From positions 1-64,000 of the forward strand of contig NZ_AUBL01000003.1 of NCBI RefSeq assembly GCF_000429225.1: a DNA stretch of 64,000 nucleotides, written 5' to 3'. Of this stretch, positions 47,580-57,003 are shown in pieces. A program made the position numbers and the translations under genes. The stretch's first letter is position 1. Each line of letters starts with the position of its first letter. The notes under the pieces were generated by a model, which saw only the letters and a program-made list of their open reading frames with translations, made no database searches and had not been told where the DNA came from. This DNA is from Actinomyces dentalis DSM 19115 (lineage in GTDB: Bacteria > Actinomycetota > Actinomycetes > Actinomycetales > Actinomycetaceae).

Positions 47580-50500
47580 GCGACGCTCCTCCTGCCCCTG
47601 AGCGGCAGGGCCCACAGGATGGTCAGGGCCCAGACGATCCAGATGACCCGGGTCATGGCGGTGGCCGGTGCGGACCGGTGCTCGATGACGAGTTCGCCGC
47701 CCGCCCCCGCGGGGACGGCGAAGGCCTGCCGCCAGGCGCCGTCGGGCGGCGCGGCGGCGCTCAGGGGCGCGCCGTCCAGGGTGGCCCGCCAGCCCGGGTC
47801 GGCGCGCTCGGCCAGGACGAGGGTGCGCGGGGCGTCGGCGGTCTCGATGGTCGTGCTCACCCTCCCGGCGCCGGAGGGCACGGCCGTCACCGCGCCGTCG
47901 GCGGACACGAGGGTGAGGCGGGCGACGTCCCCCGGCTGGGAGGGGCCGACCCGCCAGGAGGTTCCGACGACGGTCTGGGCCAGGGGCTCCAGGCCCGGGG
48001 TCGCGTCCAGCCCGGCGCGGGCCGAGGCGGCCTTCTCCCCGGCGCGGTCGGTGAGCAGGACGACGGCGATGCCGTGGGCGGCCAGGTCGGTGGCGACGCG
48101 CTCGTCCTGGCCCGTCACGGCGCGGGCGACGACGTCGGCGAGGTCGGCGTCGGCCGCGTCGCCCAGGTCGATCGCGGCGTCCGTCCCGTCCCGGGCGGCG
48201 GACCCGCCGCGCAGGCGGGCGTCGGACCAGCCGGTGGTGCGGTCGGCCAGCTGGGCGAACAGGACGTCGGGGGTGACGTCGGTCAGCTGCGTGCCCCTTC
48301 CGCGCCACAGGCGCAGGGCCACCCCCTCCGACGTGGGGGTCAGGACCAGGACCCGGCCGGCGGTCGGCGCGCGCTCCAGCTCGCCGGCGATGACGGGCAC
48401 CTGCTGGGAGGCCGGGCGCAGCGCCATGACGAGGGCCCCGGCGCCCTCGCCCGTGGAGCCGGCGGCGGCCGCGGCCCAGGTCCCGCCCACCAGGACGGGC
48501 ACGAGGACGGCGACGAGGCCGACGCCGACCGTGCTCAGGTGGCGCCAGCCGAAGGAGTAGCGCACGAGGCCGACCCGGACGGCGTCCCCAGCGGTCAGGG
48601 CCGAGGCGAGCATGCCGGCCAGGGCGAGGCTGATGCCGGTGCCGGCCCAGCCGGTCGCGAGCCGGACGCCGGTGCCGTCGAGGGCGGTCCCCAGGCCGGT
48701 CACGTGGCGCGCGGCCAGGAGCGCCAGGGCGAGGCCGCCCAGGGCCAGGAGGGCGCCGGTGCGGGCCCGCCGTCCGCGCCGCCCGCGCGTGAGGAGGCCG
48801 GCCGCGGCGAGGACGGGGACGACGGCGAGCCCGATGAGGACGGCGAGGCGGGGCGCCCGGGCCAGGGCGGTGCCGGCCAGGAGCGCCTCCAGGCTCACGG
48901 GCAGGCCCAGGAGCGTCTCGACGCCGCTGGGGCGGCCGGGCGCGGCCACGGGAAGCCCGGGGTCGGTCAGGAGGTAGCGCAGGCCCCCGTGCCAGGACCC
49001 GGTGGCGGTGATGAGCCTCCAGGCGCGCCAGCAGGCGGGCGCGGCGGTGACCGCCACGGGCACCAGCGTGAGCATGAGCCGGGCCCGCGAACCGCGCGCC
49101 GCCAGGAGCACCAGCACGAGGACCGGGACGATGACCAGGGCGCTGGAGGGCGCCGCGGCGACGACGACGCCGAACAGGAGGCCCGCGAGGGCCGCCGCCG
49201 TCGGCGAGCCGGGGCCGCAGCGCTCGGCGGCCGCGGCGCGGGCGGCCGCGCCGCGGGAGGTGCGGGCGGAGATGCGCAGCTCGCGATCGTCGTCGGCGGG
49301 GCCGTCCGCGGACCTCGTCGCGGCCTCCTCGTCCGGGGTCTCCTCCGCCGTATCGTCCGAGTCCTCCTCGGCGGCCTCCTCCGGGGGGGCCGGATCCGGC
49401 TCCTCGGGCGCGGGGACGACGGCGGCGTCGGAGGCGGTGCGGGCCGGGTCCGCGGCGGTCTCCAAGGGGTCGGCCCCGGTCCGCTCGGCCCCGTCCTCGG
49501 AGCGGTCGGTCCCGCCCGCGACGTCCGGCGAAGCGGCCGAGCCGGTCGGAGTTCCGGCGCCGGCTGGATCCCCGGCGGCCCCGGCGCCGGCCTCCCCCTC
49601 GGCATCGGGGGCGCCGGCGGTGTCGATCCGCTCGGTGTCGGCGTCGGCCCGGGACCCGGTAACGGGGGCGCCGGTCACGCCCCCGGCGCCGGCTGCGGCG
49701 TCGGCGCCGGCCTCGTCGTCGACGGCCTCGGCCCATGCCCCGGCCTCGTCGTCGGGCCCCGCGACCGGCGTCGGATCCGACGTCCGCTCCGCGTCCGCCG
49801 CACCGGCTGCATCCGCCGCGTCCGCCGTCTCCTCCTCATCCGGCCGCCCCAGGGTGTCGAGGCGCTCGGAGGTGAGGAGATCGGCCTCGTCCCGCTGCTC
49901 CCGGGTCAGGTGCCGGGCGCCGACGAGGCCGGAGAGCACGGTATCGCGCCGGTCGACCCCGACGGCGCGGGCGAGGGCGGTCAGCGCCCAGGGCAGGGTG
50001 AGATGGACCAGGACCGGGGCCAGGCGCCCCTGCCCGAGGGCGAGCAGGAGGGCCGGCGCACCGGCCCACACCAGGGCCGCCCAGGCGCGCAGCGTGGTGC
50101 GCCGGGTGACGGTGCCGGCGGCGTACCAGGCTCCCACGGCGGCCAGGGGCACGGCCAGGATCACGAGCAGGTGGACGAGCGCGCCCCCGTCCAGGCCCGC
50201 GAGCGAGCCGAAGGCGAGGGGCGGCGCCAGGAGGGCGAGGAGGGGGTTGAGCGTCCCGGGGTACCCGTCGCCGGAGCCGCTCCAGGTGCTCCAGGCCGCC
50301 TCCCACAACTGCCGCCAGGTGAGGTCGAGCAGGGGCAGCGCCCCGCCCGTCACGGCGCGGGCGACCAGGATCCCGGAGGTGCCGACCAGGCCGATGGCCG
50401 CGGCGATCGCGACCGACGCCGCCAGCATCCGGCGGCGCCGGCGGGTCAGGACCGCCAGCTCTCGCAGCTCGAGCTCGGAGGGGGCGGCGGCGCGGGCGGT

Positions 50501-51844
50501 CCGTTCGCGCTCCTGGCGGGCGCGATCGCGCCGGCCCGCGCGGATCTCGGAGGCGGGCACGTACAGCTCGGCCACGACGGAGCGGGGCACGGTGGCCAGC
50601 TCGTCGAGACGGCGCCGCTCGGCCCGCAGGCGCCGATCGGCCCCGGACACGGCCCCGGCCGCGGCGAGCTCGTCGCGCGCCAGGCCCGGGGCCTTGGACA
50701 GCAGCCGCCACGCGGCGCGGACGAGCCCCAGAATGAGGATCCAGGGCAGCAGGAGCGCCAGGGGCCGGGGGGAGAGGGTCGCCCAGGACCGCAGCTGGGC
50801 CGTCCGGCGCGCCCGGAAGGAGCGCTCGGCGTCGGGCTCGGGCTCGCCGACGACGGGCTCGCGCCGCTCCCCGTCCCCGTCGGCCGAGCGCGGCGCGGCG
50901 GTGCGGAAGCGGGGCCGCAGGCCGAGGTAGGAGGCGCGCCGGTGGCGGATTCGGGCGCGGGGCACGACGACGACGCGGTGACCGGCCAGGCGCAGGGCGC
51001 GGGAGATCGCCAGGCCGTCGCCGAAGGGGCCGATGTCGTCGCTCAGGGCGTCCAGGGCGGACCAGGCGGAGCGGCGGATGAGGGCCCCGGCGGTGCCCAC
51101 GGCGAGGACGTCGCTGCGGGAGTCGTACTGGCCCTGGTCGATCTCGCCCTCGACAATGTCGTTGGTGCGGCGCGCGGAGGCGGTGACGCGCAGGCCGACC
51201 TCGAGGAGCTCCTCGGGACGCTCCCAGTCGACCTGCTTGGGCCCGGCCATGGCGACGGTGCGGGTGTTGGCCACGACCGCCCGCAGCTCGGCCAGGCAGG
51301 TGGGCTCGGGAGCGGAGTCGTCGTGGAGGAGCCATATCCACGAGCCGGGGGTGGGGCCGTCGGCCCGGCCGTCCGACTGGGCGAGGGCCTCGGCCCGGGT
51401 GATGGGCGAGCGCGCGCCCCGCGGCGGGGTCCTGGGCCCCTTCTGGTCGGGGCGCTCGCCGCTGTCCCTCATCGAGCCGCCGATGGAGCGGGGCCCGCGG
51501 GCGCGGCGGCGCTCGCCGGCGGCGACCAGCTCGGCGTAGCGGCTCAGCCCCTGCCGCACGGCGGCGAGGAAGGTGGTGGCCTCGGGGGTGCGCACGACCC
51601 GCACATCGGCGACGTCGTCGAGCCCGGAGTCGGCGACGGCGTCCTCGACGGGGGTGCCGTCGCCCAGGCCGTTGGCGCGCGAGGCGGCGTCGATGAGAAG
51701 AACGACCTCAGGCGGCCGGGTCTGGGCCGCGACGGCCCGCAGCGTCCGGTCCAGATACGGGGTGACCCCGCAGGAGACGACGACCGCGAAGGTCTGCAGT
51801 CCGAGTGCTGAGGTGTGGGCGGCAGAGTGGGCCGCCGACGTCAT
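47576..51844 (-). CDS. Giant membrane glycosyltransferase (GT2 plus multi-spanning region)
   Basis: A 1422-residue protein. The GT2 domain (residues about 15-330) has FAVVVSCGVTPYLDRTLRAV, the acidic motif LLHDDSAPEP and AMAGPKQV. It is split by a low-complexity loop near 115-150. From about residue 355 there are 12 or more transmembrane segments in two blocks. Between the blocks lies an acidic Asp/Glu/Ala/Thr segment of about 185 residues (666-851). The C-terminal 300 residues form an extracytoplasmic domain with a final helix (MTRVIWIVWALTILWALPL). It probably adds sugars from a lipid-linked donor at the outer face. Start ATG 51844 overlaps the whiB2 stop, and the stop overlaps DUF5719, so whiB2, this gene and DUF5719 are one transcript. 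Confidence 0.85.
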   Translation of the reverse strand: MTSAAHSAAHTSALGLQTFAVVVSCGVTPYLDRTLRAVAAQTRPPEVVLLIDAASRANGLGDGTPVEDAVADSGLDDVADVRVVRTPEATTFLAAVRQGLSRYAELVAAGERRRARGPRSIGGSMRDSGERPDQKGPRTPPRGARSPITRAEALAQSDGRADGPTPGSWIWLLHDDSAPEPTCLAELRAVVANTRTVAMAGPKQVDWERPEELLEVGLRVTASARRTNDIVEGEIDQGQYDSRSDVLAVGTAGALIRRSAWSALDALSDDIGPFGDGLAISRALRLAGHRVVVVPRARIRHRRASYLGLRPRFRTAAPRSADGDGERREPVVGEPEPDAERSFRARRTAQLRSWATLSPRPLALLLPWILILGLVRAAWRLLSKAPGLARDELAAAGAVSGADRRLRAERRRLDELATVPRSVVAELYVPASEIRAGRRDRARQERERTARAAAPSELELRELAVLTRRRRRMLAASVAIAAAIGLVGTSGILVARAVTGGALPLLDLTWRQLWEAAWSTWSGSGDGYPGTLNPLLALLAPPLAFGSLAGLDGGALVHLLVILAVPLAAVGAWYAAGTVTRRTTLRAWAALVWAGAPALLLALGQGRLAPVLVHLTLPWALTALARAVGVDRRDTVLSGLVGARHLTREQRDEADLLTSERLDTLGRPDEEETADAADAAGAADAERTSDPTPVAGPDDEAGAWAEAVDDEAGADAAAGAGGVTGAPVTGSRADADTERIDTAGAPDAEGEAGAGAAGDPAGAGTPTGSAASPDVAGGTDRSEDGAERTGADPLETAADPARTASDAAVVPAPEEPDPAPPEEAAEEDSDDTAEETPDEEAATRSADGPADDDRELRISARTSRGAAARAAAAERCGPGSPTAAALAGLLFGVVVAAAPSSALVIVPVLVLVLLAARGSRARLMLTLVPVAVTAAPACWRAWRLITATGSWHGGLRYLLTDPGLPVAAPGRPSGVETLLGLPVSLEALLAGTALARAPRLAVLIGLAVVPVLAAAGLLTRGRRGRRARTGALLALGGLALALLAARHVTGLGTALDGTGVRLATGWAGTGISLALAGMLASALTAGDAVRVGLVRYSFGWRHLSTVGVGLVAVLVPVLVGGTWAAAAAGSTGEGAGALVMALRPASQQVPVIAGELERAPTAGRVLVLTPTSEGVALRLWRGRGTQLTDVTPDVLFAQLADRTTGWSDARLRGGSAARDGTDAAIDLGDAADADLADVVARAVTGQDERVATDLAAHGIAVVLLTDRAGEKAASARAGLDATPGLEPLAQTVVGTSWRVGPSQPGDVARLTLVSADGAVTAVPSGAGRVSTTIETADAPRTLVLAERADPGWRATLDGAPLSAAAPPDGAWRQAFAVPAGAGGELVIEHRSAPATAMTRVIWIVWALTILWALPLRGRRSVA

Positions 51845-52158
51845 ACGGCACGCCGCTTGAGCTTGCGACGCTCGCGCTCGGACAGGCCGCCCCAGATGCC
51901 GAAGCGCTCGTCATTGGCCAGGGCGTACTGGAGGCACTCCTCGCGCACCTCGCAGGTGGCGCACACGCGCTTGGCCTCGCGCGTCGAGCCGCCCTTCTCG
52001 GGGAAGAAGGCCTCCGGATCGGTTTGGGCGCACAACGCCCGCTCCTGCCAAGCGAGGGGACCCTCGTCGAGGTCGTCGGCGCCGAAGAGGAGGATGACCG
52101 CCTCGTCATCGGCCTCATCGGTCCGCTTCAGCGGACCCTCACCGAGGATGTTCCACAC
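51841..52158 (-). CDS. whiB2: WhiB2-type iron-sulfur regulator
   Basis: A 105-residue Wbl protein. Four cluster-binding cysteines are seen in ALCAQTDPEAFFPEKGG and CATCEVREECLQYAL. The G(V/I)WGG turn reads ERFGIWGGLSERERRKLK, followed by the basic tail KRRAV. This is near-identical to mycobacterial WhiB2/WhmD and Streptomyces WhiB, the septation and cell-division regulator that works with sigma factor and WhiA. GTG 52158 is chosen because a consensus promoter lies at 52198-52226, downstream of the next possible ATG (52278), and GAAGGGA sits eight bases before the GTG. Genes downstream in the operon are the glycosyltransferase and DUF5719. Confidence 0.93.
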   Translation of the reverse strand: MWNILGEGPLKRTDEADDEAVILLFGADDLDEGPLAWQERALCAQTDPEAFFPEKGGSTREAKRVCATCEVREECLQYALANDERFGIWGGLSERERRKLKRRAV

Positions 52159-52197
52159 GATCGCGTCCCTTCGTCGTCCATCGTCCAGCTCACAGGA

Positions 52198-52226
52198 ATT
52201 ACACGGATGTGAGCTTGACGAGTCAA
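52198..52226 (-). promoter_or_regulatory. whiB2 promoter
   Basis: On the reverse strand, -35 TTGACT (52226-52221), a 17-bp spacer and -10 TGTAAT (52203-52198) predict a start near 52190 and a leader of about 32 bases carrying GAAGGGA. GCTTGAC/GTCAAGC, an inverted repeat with a two-base centre, spans 52213-52228 and covers the -35. Confidence 0.75.
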
Positions 52227-52230
52227 GCGG

Positions 52231-52258
52231 GGTCACGGAAAGACGTCTTTTCGTGACC
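52231..52258. promoter_or_regulatory. 28-bp near-perfect palindrome upstream of the whiB2 -35
   Basis: The half-site GGTCACGGAAAGAC (52231-52244) is mirrored by GTCTTTTCGTGACC (52245-52258) with one mismatching pair. Its edge is five bases from the -35 hexamer, the position of a class I activator or a repressor operator. It is not a gene-end hairpin because both flanking genes diverge from it. Confidence 0.6.
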
Positions 52259-52393
52259 AACTGGCAGGATTTAGCCAATCACCGTTACCTTACCGAGTCC
52301 TGGGAAGAGCGATGAAGAGGGGTGGGAGAGTGGGGTGAAGCCACCCACAGCAGCGATTGCAAGCGGATCCGGCGGTCCTGCTTCAATGTCTTC

Positions 52394-53302
52394 ATGACCC
52401 CGTTCCCCGACTCCGCAGATCCCTCGACCGAGCCCAAGAACACCTCTCGCCACGATGGCATCTTCCATCCCGACAGCACCTTCAATACCTCTCATTCCGA
52501 CAGTTCCTCCAGCATCTCCCGTTCCGGCGGCATCTCGCGCCCCGAGGGCGACCCGCTGCTCGGCATCCTCCCCACCGCCGCCGACGCCGACCGCCCCTGG
52601 CTCGTGTGGTACTCCCCCGACGAGCGCATCGAGCTCACCGGCCACGTGCTGAGCATGTGGGCCGCCAAGACCGCGGGCCTGCTGAGCGCGGAGGCGGGCG
52701 GGCGGCCCCGCGTGCACGTGGCCCTGGAGCCGGGGTGGCGGGCCCTGACCTGGTGCCTGGGGACGTGGCTGACCGGCGGGCGGGTCCTCATGGGTCCGGC
52801 GGCGCTGCTCGGCGCCGCCGGGACGCACGAGCCCGACGCGAGCGTCGCCGACCGGCCGGAGGCGCTGGCCCCGCGCGCCGGGGTCCAGGTCCTGGTGCCC
52901 CGGGCCTCGCTGGCCACGGGCTGGGACGGGGCGCTGCCCCCGCTCGTGCTCGACGGCGTCGCCGACGTCATGCCCCACCCGGACGCGTTCGCGCCCGTGC
53001 GCACCGGGGCGGAGCGGACGGCGCTGACGCTCGTGACCGGCGGGGGCGCGGTGGACATCGGGCGCGGCGAACTGGCGGACGCGGCGGTCTCGGCGGCGCC
53101 GGACGCCCGGGCCGTCCTCGTGCGCGCCCCCGACGCCGCCGGGGCCGTGCGGGCGGTCCTGGCGGCGTGGGCGGGCAGGGCGACGGCGGTGCTGCTCGAC
53201 GCCGCGGCGCCGGATTCGCTCGCGCGCACCGCCGCCCGCCAGGAGGGCGCGGTCGCGCTCTCGCCGCAGCCGGTCGCGGCGGCCGCCGGGAACCCTGGCT
53301 GA
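52394..53302 (+). CDS. TIGR03089-family protein
   Basis: A 302-residue protein of a family restricted to actinobacteria that resembles the N-terminal half of AMP-binding (acyl-CoA synthetase-like) enzymes but lacks their catalytic signature. Visible are RPWLVWYSPDERIELTGHVL, WAAKTAGLL and WRALTWCLGTWLTGGRVLM. An ATP-binding YTSGTTG motif is absent. The 50-residue N-terminal tail is Ser/Asp/His-rich and its start is uncertain; ATG 52394 is used because upstream codons read into the palindrome region. Divergent from whiB2, as in relatives. Function is unknown. Confidence 0.7.
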   Translation: MTPFPDSADPSTEPKNTSRHDGIFHPDSTFNTSHSDSSSSISRSGGISRPEGDPLLGILPTAADADRPWLVWYSPDERIELTGHVLSMWAAKTAGLLSAEAGGRPRVHVALEPGWRALTWCLGTWLTGGRVLMGPAALLGAAGTHEPDASVADRPEALAPRAGVQVLVPRASLATGWDGALPPLVLDGVADVMPHPDAFAPVRTGAERTALTLVTGGGAVDIGRGELADAAVSAAPDARAVLVRAPDAAGAVRAVLAAWAGRATAVLLDAAAPDSLARTAARQEGAVALSPQPVAAAAGNPG

Positions 53303-53389
53303 CGGCGGCGGGCGCGCCGCCGCCCGGCTCGGGGAGCGCCGGCCGCCGCCGGGGCGGCTCCCGGCTCGAAGCCGGCGCCGGGGCGCGGC

Positions 53390-54580
53390 TCAGGGCACGT
53401 CGGCCTGGGCGAACTCCCCCTCCCCCTCGACGGCGAGGGTGCGCTCGTCGGCCCCCACGAACAGGGCCCGCCCGCGGGTCAGCTCGGCGCTGCCCGCGGG
53501 CGTGGTCACCGTCGTCGTCCCCTCCAGGCCCAGGAGGATCCGCGGACCCCGCCCGGGCACGGGCACGCGCCCGTCCTGGGGGACGACGGTGGTCACCAGC
53601 AGCTCGAAGTCGTCCACGGGGGCGTAGTAGGCGCGGGTGGCGCGGGACAGGTACTCCGGCGCGGGCCGCACGGGCGGGGCGGCGACGTAGTCGACGCAGG
53701 CGAGCATGGCGGGCACGTCGACGTGCTTGGTGGTCAGCCCGGCCCTCAGGACGTTGTCGGAGGAGGCCATGATCTCCACCCCCAGGCCGCTGATGTAGGC
53801 GTGGACGGACCCGGCGGGCACGAACAGCGCCTCGCCGCGCCTGAGGGTGACGGGGTTGAGCAGGAGGGCCGCGGCGATCCCCGGGTCGTGGGGGAAGGCC
53901 CGCGCCATCTCGACGACGTTGGCGTCGACCCGCCGCGACGGTGAGCGCCCCTCGGCCAGGCGCCGGGAGATCTCGGCGACGAGCTCGGCCATCTCGGAGG
54001 CCTCCGGCCGGGTGTCGGCGGAGACGAGCTCGGTGAAGGCCTGCCGGATGCCGAACCGCGTGGGGTTGAGCCGCAGGGTGCGCCGCATGCGCCGGGCCGG
54101 CGGGCTGTCCAGCCCCCCGAGGACCTCGGCGGCCCGGCGCGGGGCCCGGAAGCCGGCGACTGCCTCGAAGCGGGTCAGCGCCAGGACCATCTCGGGCTTG
54201 TGGTTGGAGTCCTTGAAGCTGCGCACCGGGGAGTCCGGGGCGACGTCCGCGGCGTTCTCCCGCTCGAATCCCCGCACCGCCTGCTCCAGGGAGGGGTGCA
54301 CCTGGAGGGACAGGGCCCGGTCGGGGGCGATGATCTTGAGGAGGAAGGGCAGCTGGGGGCCGAAGCGGCGCATGATGTCCTCGCCCAGGAACCGGTCGGG
54401 GTCGGAGGCGAGCAGCGCGGCCAGCGTGCGCCCGTCCGCCAGGCGGGTGGGCCCGGCGGGGTGGGCGCCGTACCACTGCTCGGCCCACGGGGCGCCGTCG
54501 GGCTCCAGGCCCAGCATCTCGGGGATGGCCGTCGTCGAGCCCCAGTCGTAGGACTGCCGTGCGCCGTCGAGTCGTTCCAT
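53390..54580 (-). CDS. manA: Type I mannose-6-phosphate isomerase
   Basis: A 396-residue cupin isomerase interconverting fructose-6-P and mannose-6-P and feeding GDP-mannose for glycans and lipoglycans. Zinc ligands are visible in LSLQVHPS (about residue 93), HKPEM (about 131) and GSVHAYISG (about 265). The family opening reads [17 protein letters not shown] and [10 protein letters not shown], and length is typical. ATG 54580 is preceded by GGAGGA. TACCCT (reverse strand, 54631-54626) is a likely -10, giving a leader of about 40 bases. Its place beside TIGR03089 and whiB2 matches the mycobacterial manA neighbourhood. Confidence 0.95.
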   Translation of the reverse strand: MERLDGARQSYDWGSTTAIPEMLGLEPDGAPWAEQWYGAHPAGPTRLADGRTLAALLASDPDRFLGEDIMRRFGPQLPFLLKIIAPDRALSLQVHPSLEQAVRGFERENAADVAPDSPVRSFKDSNHKPEMVLALTRFEAVAGFRAPRRAAEVLGGLDSPPARRMRRTLRLNPTRFGIRQAFTELVSADTRPEASEMAELVAEISRRLAEGRSPSRRVDANVVEMARAFPHDPGIAAALLLNPVTLRRGEALFVPAGSVHAYISGLGVEIMASSDNVLRAGLTTKHVDVPAMLACVDYVAAPPVRPAPEYLSRATRAYYAPVDDFELLVTTVVPQDGRVPVPGRGPRILLGLEGTTTVTTPAGSAELTRGRALFVGADERTLAVEGEGEFAQADVP

Positions 54581-54666
54581 GGCGAAGCGGTCCTCCGGGG
54601 TCGGGTGCGGGGTCGAACATGCGGCAGGGTAGCGCGGATCGGGTCCGCACTCCGCGAAGACCGGTG

Positions 54667-54864
54667 TCACAGGGAGTCGATCAGCTCCCGGACGACCTGG
54701 GAGGCGGTGGTGCGCCGCAGTCGGGCGACCTCGTCGAGCTTGGAGCGCCGAGCGGCGTCGAGGCGGAGGACGAGCGGGCGATCCCGGCCGCCCGCGCCCC
54801 GCGGGGCGGGTGGACGCGCGGGGCGGACGCACCGGCTGTGCCATTGGGCCGAAGCGCCGCCCAT
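54667..54864 (-). CDS. Small ribbon-helix-helix-like protein
   Basis: A 65-residue protein. The last 40 residues ([20 protein letters not shown] then [16 protein letters not shown]) have the strand-helix-helix pattern of CopG/Arc-type DNA-binding proteins: alternating LVLRL as the ribbon, then two amphipathic helices. The first 25 residues are Arg/Pro/Gly-rich and may not be translated if a later start is used; no other ATG is available. It is divergent from rmlA with 16 bases between, so it could regulate the glycan cluster. No toxin partner is adjacent. Confidence 0.6.
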   Translation of the reverse strand: MGGASAQWHSRCVRPARPPAPRGAGGRDRPLVLRLDAARRSKLDEVARLRRTTASQVVRELIDSL

Positions 54865-54880
54865 GCGTCAGACTGTGCCC

Positions 54881-55753
54881 ATGCGAGGCATCATCCTGGC
54901 CGGCGGGTCCGGCACGCGACTCAACCCGATCACCCTGGGCACCTCCAAGCAGCTCGTCCCGGTCTACGACAAGCCGATGATCTACTACCCGCTGAGCACG
55001 CTCATGCTCGCGGGCATCCAGGACGTGCTGGTCATCACCACCCCGCACGACGCCGAGAGCTTCCACCGGCTGCTGGGCGACGGCTCCCGGCTCGGCGTCG
55101 ACCTGTCCTACACCGTCCAGGAGGTCCCCAACGGCCTGGCCCAGGCCTTCGTGCTCGGAGCCGACTTCATCGGCGGGCAGAGCGCGGCCCTCGTGCTCGG
55201 CGACAACATCTTCTACGGCCCCGGCATGGGCACCCGGCTGCGGCGCCACACCAACCCCGACGGCGGCGTCGTCTACGCCTACCGGGTGGCCAACCCGAGC
55301 GACTACGGAGTCGTCGAGTTCGACGAGGACTTCAAGGCCGTGTCCATCGAGGAGAAGCCCGCCCGCCCCAAGTCCGACTACGCGGTGCCGGGCCTGTACT
55401 TCTACGACAACGACGTGGTCGGGATCGCGCGCGGCCTCAAGCCCTCGGCGCGCGGGGAGTACGAGATCACCGACATCAACCGCGCCTACCTGGAGGCCGG
55501 GCGCCTGACGGTCGAGGTCCTGCCCCGCGGCACGGCCTGGCTGGACACGGGGACCTTCGACTCCCTGGCGAACGCCACGAGCTTCATCCGCACCATCCAG
55601 TACCGCCAGGGCCTCAACATCGGCTGCCCCGAGGAGATCGCCTGGCGCATGGGCTTCATCGACGACGACGGCCTGCGCGAGCGCGCCGAGCCCCTGGTCA
55701 AGTCCGGCTACGGGCAGTACCTGCTCGACATCCTGGCCCGCGAGCGGCGCTGA
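54881..55753 (+). CDS. rmlA: Glucose-1-phosphate thymidylyltransferase
   Basis: A 290-residue nucleotidyltransferase making dTDP-glucose, the first step toward dTDP-rhamnose and related sugars. It has the signature [16 protein letters not shown], then [41 protein letters not shown] and [12 protein letters not shown], at normal family length. ATG 54881 has CAGACT six bases upstream, matching the leaderless pattern seen elsewhere in the window. rmlB, rmlC and rmlD are not in view, so the product may be used for another dTDP-sugar or supplied in trans. It opens a surface-glycan region that runs to the right edge. Confidence 0.95.
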   Translation: MRGIILAGGSGTRLNPITLGTSKQLVPVYDKPMIYYPLSTLMLAGIQDVLVITTPHDAESFHRLLGDGSRLGVDLSYTVQEVPNGLAQAFVLGADFIGGQSAALVLGDNIFYGPGMGTRLRRHTNPDGGVVYAYRVANPSDYGVVEFDEDFKAVSIEEKPARPKSDYAVPGLYFYDNDVVGIARGLKPSARGEYEITDINRAYLEAGRLTVEVLPRGTAWLDTGTFDSLANATSFIRTIQYRQGLNIGCPEEIAWRMGFIDDDGLRERAEPLVKSGYGQYLLDILARERR

Positions 55754-55793
55754 GCGGCGGACGGCCGGGCGGAGGGCGGGCGGCCGGCGCGCC

Positions 55794-56870
55794 TCAGATC
55801 AGGTCGCGGGACCTCATGTCGACCAGGGCGTCGATGAGGGTCCGGTTGTCGTCCACCGTGAGGGCCCCGATGTGGCCGACGCGGAGCAGGGTCTGCGCGA
55901 GCTCGCCTCCGCTGGGGGTGACCCAGATCCCGTAATCCGTCTTGAGGGTCTCGACGACGTCCTTCGCGCCGGCCGTCGTCGGGTGGAGCGGAGTCACCGC
56001 GTTCGACAGGCTCTCGGAGGTGATCTCGAAGGGGAGTCCCGCCAGCCGGCGCCTGAAGTCCCCGGCGAGGAGCCCCGTCCTCGTGATCTCGGCCTCGACA
56101 CCGCCCCTCTCCTCGATCTCGCGCAGCCTCTGGTTGATCTGGAGGAGGACGCCGACCGCCGGGGTGAAGGGGGTCTGCCCGCGGTCCCCGTTGGCCAGCG
56201 CGCTCCTCAGGTCGAGGTACATGCACTTGCTCGGGTGGGCCGCCACGCGCGCCAGGGCCCGCGGGGACAGGGCGATGAGGGAGATCCCCGGCGGGCAGGC
56301 CAGCGCCTTCTGCGACCCCGCGATGACGACGTCGATGCCGGCTGCGCCCATGTCCAGCGGGTCGGCGAGGAAGGAACTGATCGCATCGACGACGAGGAGC
56401 AGCCCGTTGCGCCTGCAGAAGTCGGAGATCAGGTCGAGGTCGTAGAGCACCCCGGTCGAGGTCTCGTGGATATTGACGACGAAGGCCGTGAATCCCCGCG
56501 CACCCTCGAATGGTTTCAAATCGTCGTCGGTCAGCGCCCTGCCGAACTCCGGGGAGATGCGCTCGAAGTCGACGGAATACAACTCGCACAACTCGCAGAA
56601 GCGCCTGCCGAAACTGCCGCCGTCGACGACGACGGCCCGGTCGTCCTCGCACAGGACATTCATAATGGAGGCCTCCATCGAGGCCGTTCCGGAGCCCGTG
56701 ATGAAGACGGCGCGAGAGCCCTCGGGAGCGTGCAGCAGATCGAGGAACATCCGCTCGTTCTCCTTCATCACGGCCGAGAATTCCGGGGTCCGGAAGTATG
56801 GGACCTGCTCGCCGCCGATCCTTCTGATGGAGTCGTCGGCCTGGACCGGTCCGACGGTGAAATTGATCAT
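55794..56870 (-). CDS. Class V aminotransferase of the glycan cluster
   Basis: A 358-residue PLP enzyme of the alanine-glyoxylate/2-aminoethylphosphonate transaminase group. Visible are INFTVGPVQADDSI, VFITGSGTASMEASI (cofactor phosphate site), HETSTGVLYDL, VVDAISSF (the PLP-binding Asp) and the Lys in IAGSQKALACPPG. ATG 56870 is chosen because AAGGATG lies seven bases upstream, although a longer frame exists. Genes of this type beside cytidylyltransferases often build an amino group on a small alcohol or phosphonate that is later CDP-activated. No PEP mutase is visible, so a phosphonate product is not supported. It is transcribed after the fused cytidylyltransferase gene. Confidence 0.8.
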   Translation of the reverse strand: MINFTVGPVQADDSIRRIGGEQVPYFRTPEFSAVMKENERMFLDLLHAPEGSRAVFITGSGTASMEASIMNVLCEDDRAVVVDGGSFGRRFCELCELYSVDFERISPEFGRALTDDDLKPFEGARGFTAFVVNIHETSTGVLYDLDLISDFCRRNGLLLVVDAISSFLADPLDMGAAGIDVVIAGSQKALACPPGISLIALSPRALARVAAHPSKCMYLDLRSALANGDRGQTPFTPAVGVLLQINQRLREIEERGGVEAEITRTGLLAGDFRRRLAGLPFEITSESLSNAVTPLHPTTAGAKDVVETLKTDYGIWVTPSGGELAQTLLRVGHIGALTVDDNRTLIDALVDMRSRDLI

Positions 56871-57003
56871 TGTCGCATCCTTATGCAGCAGTTCCATGGG
56901 GGACCAGCGCCCTCCGCGCCCCGCGATCGGGGCGGTGACCGGGTCGGTCCGACGCGGACCACCCTACCGACCGCGGGGAGCGGCGGCGTCGGCCCTCGCG
57001 GGC

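Noticed and set aside
52159-52278. WhiB2 starting at ATG 52278 (145 residues)
   Set aside because: That start lies upstream of the predicted promoter and the extension is not like WhiB2; GTG 52158 follows a ribosome site and fits the family length.
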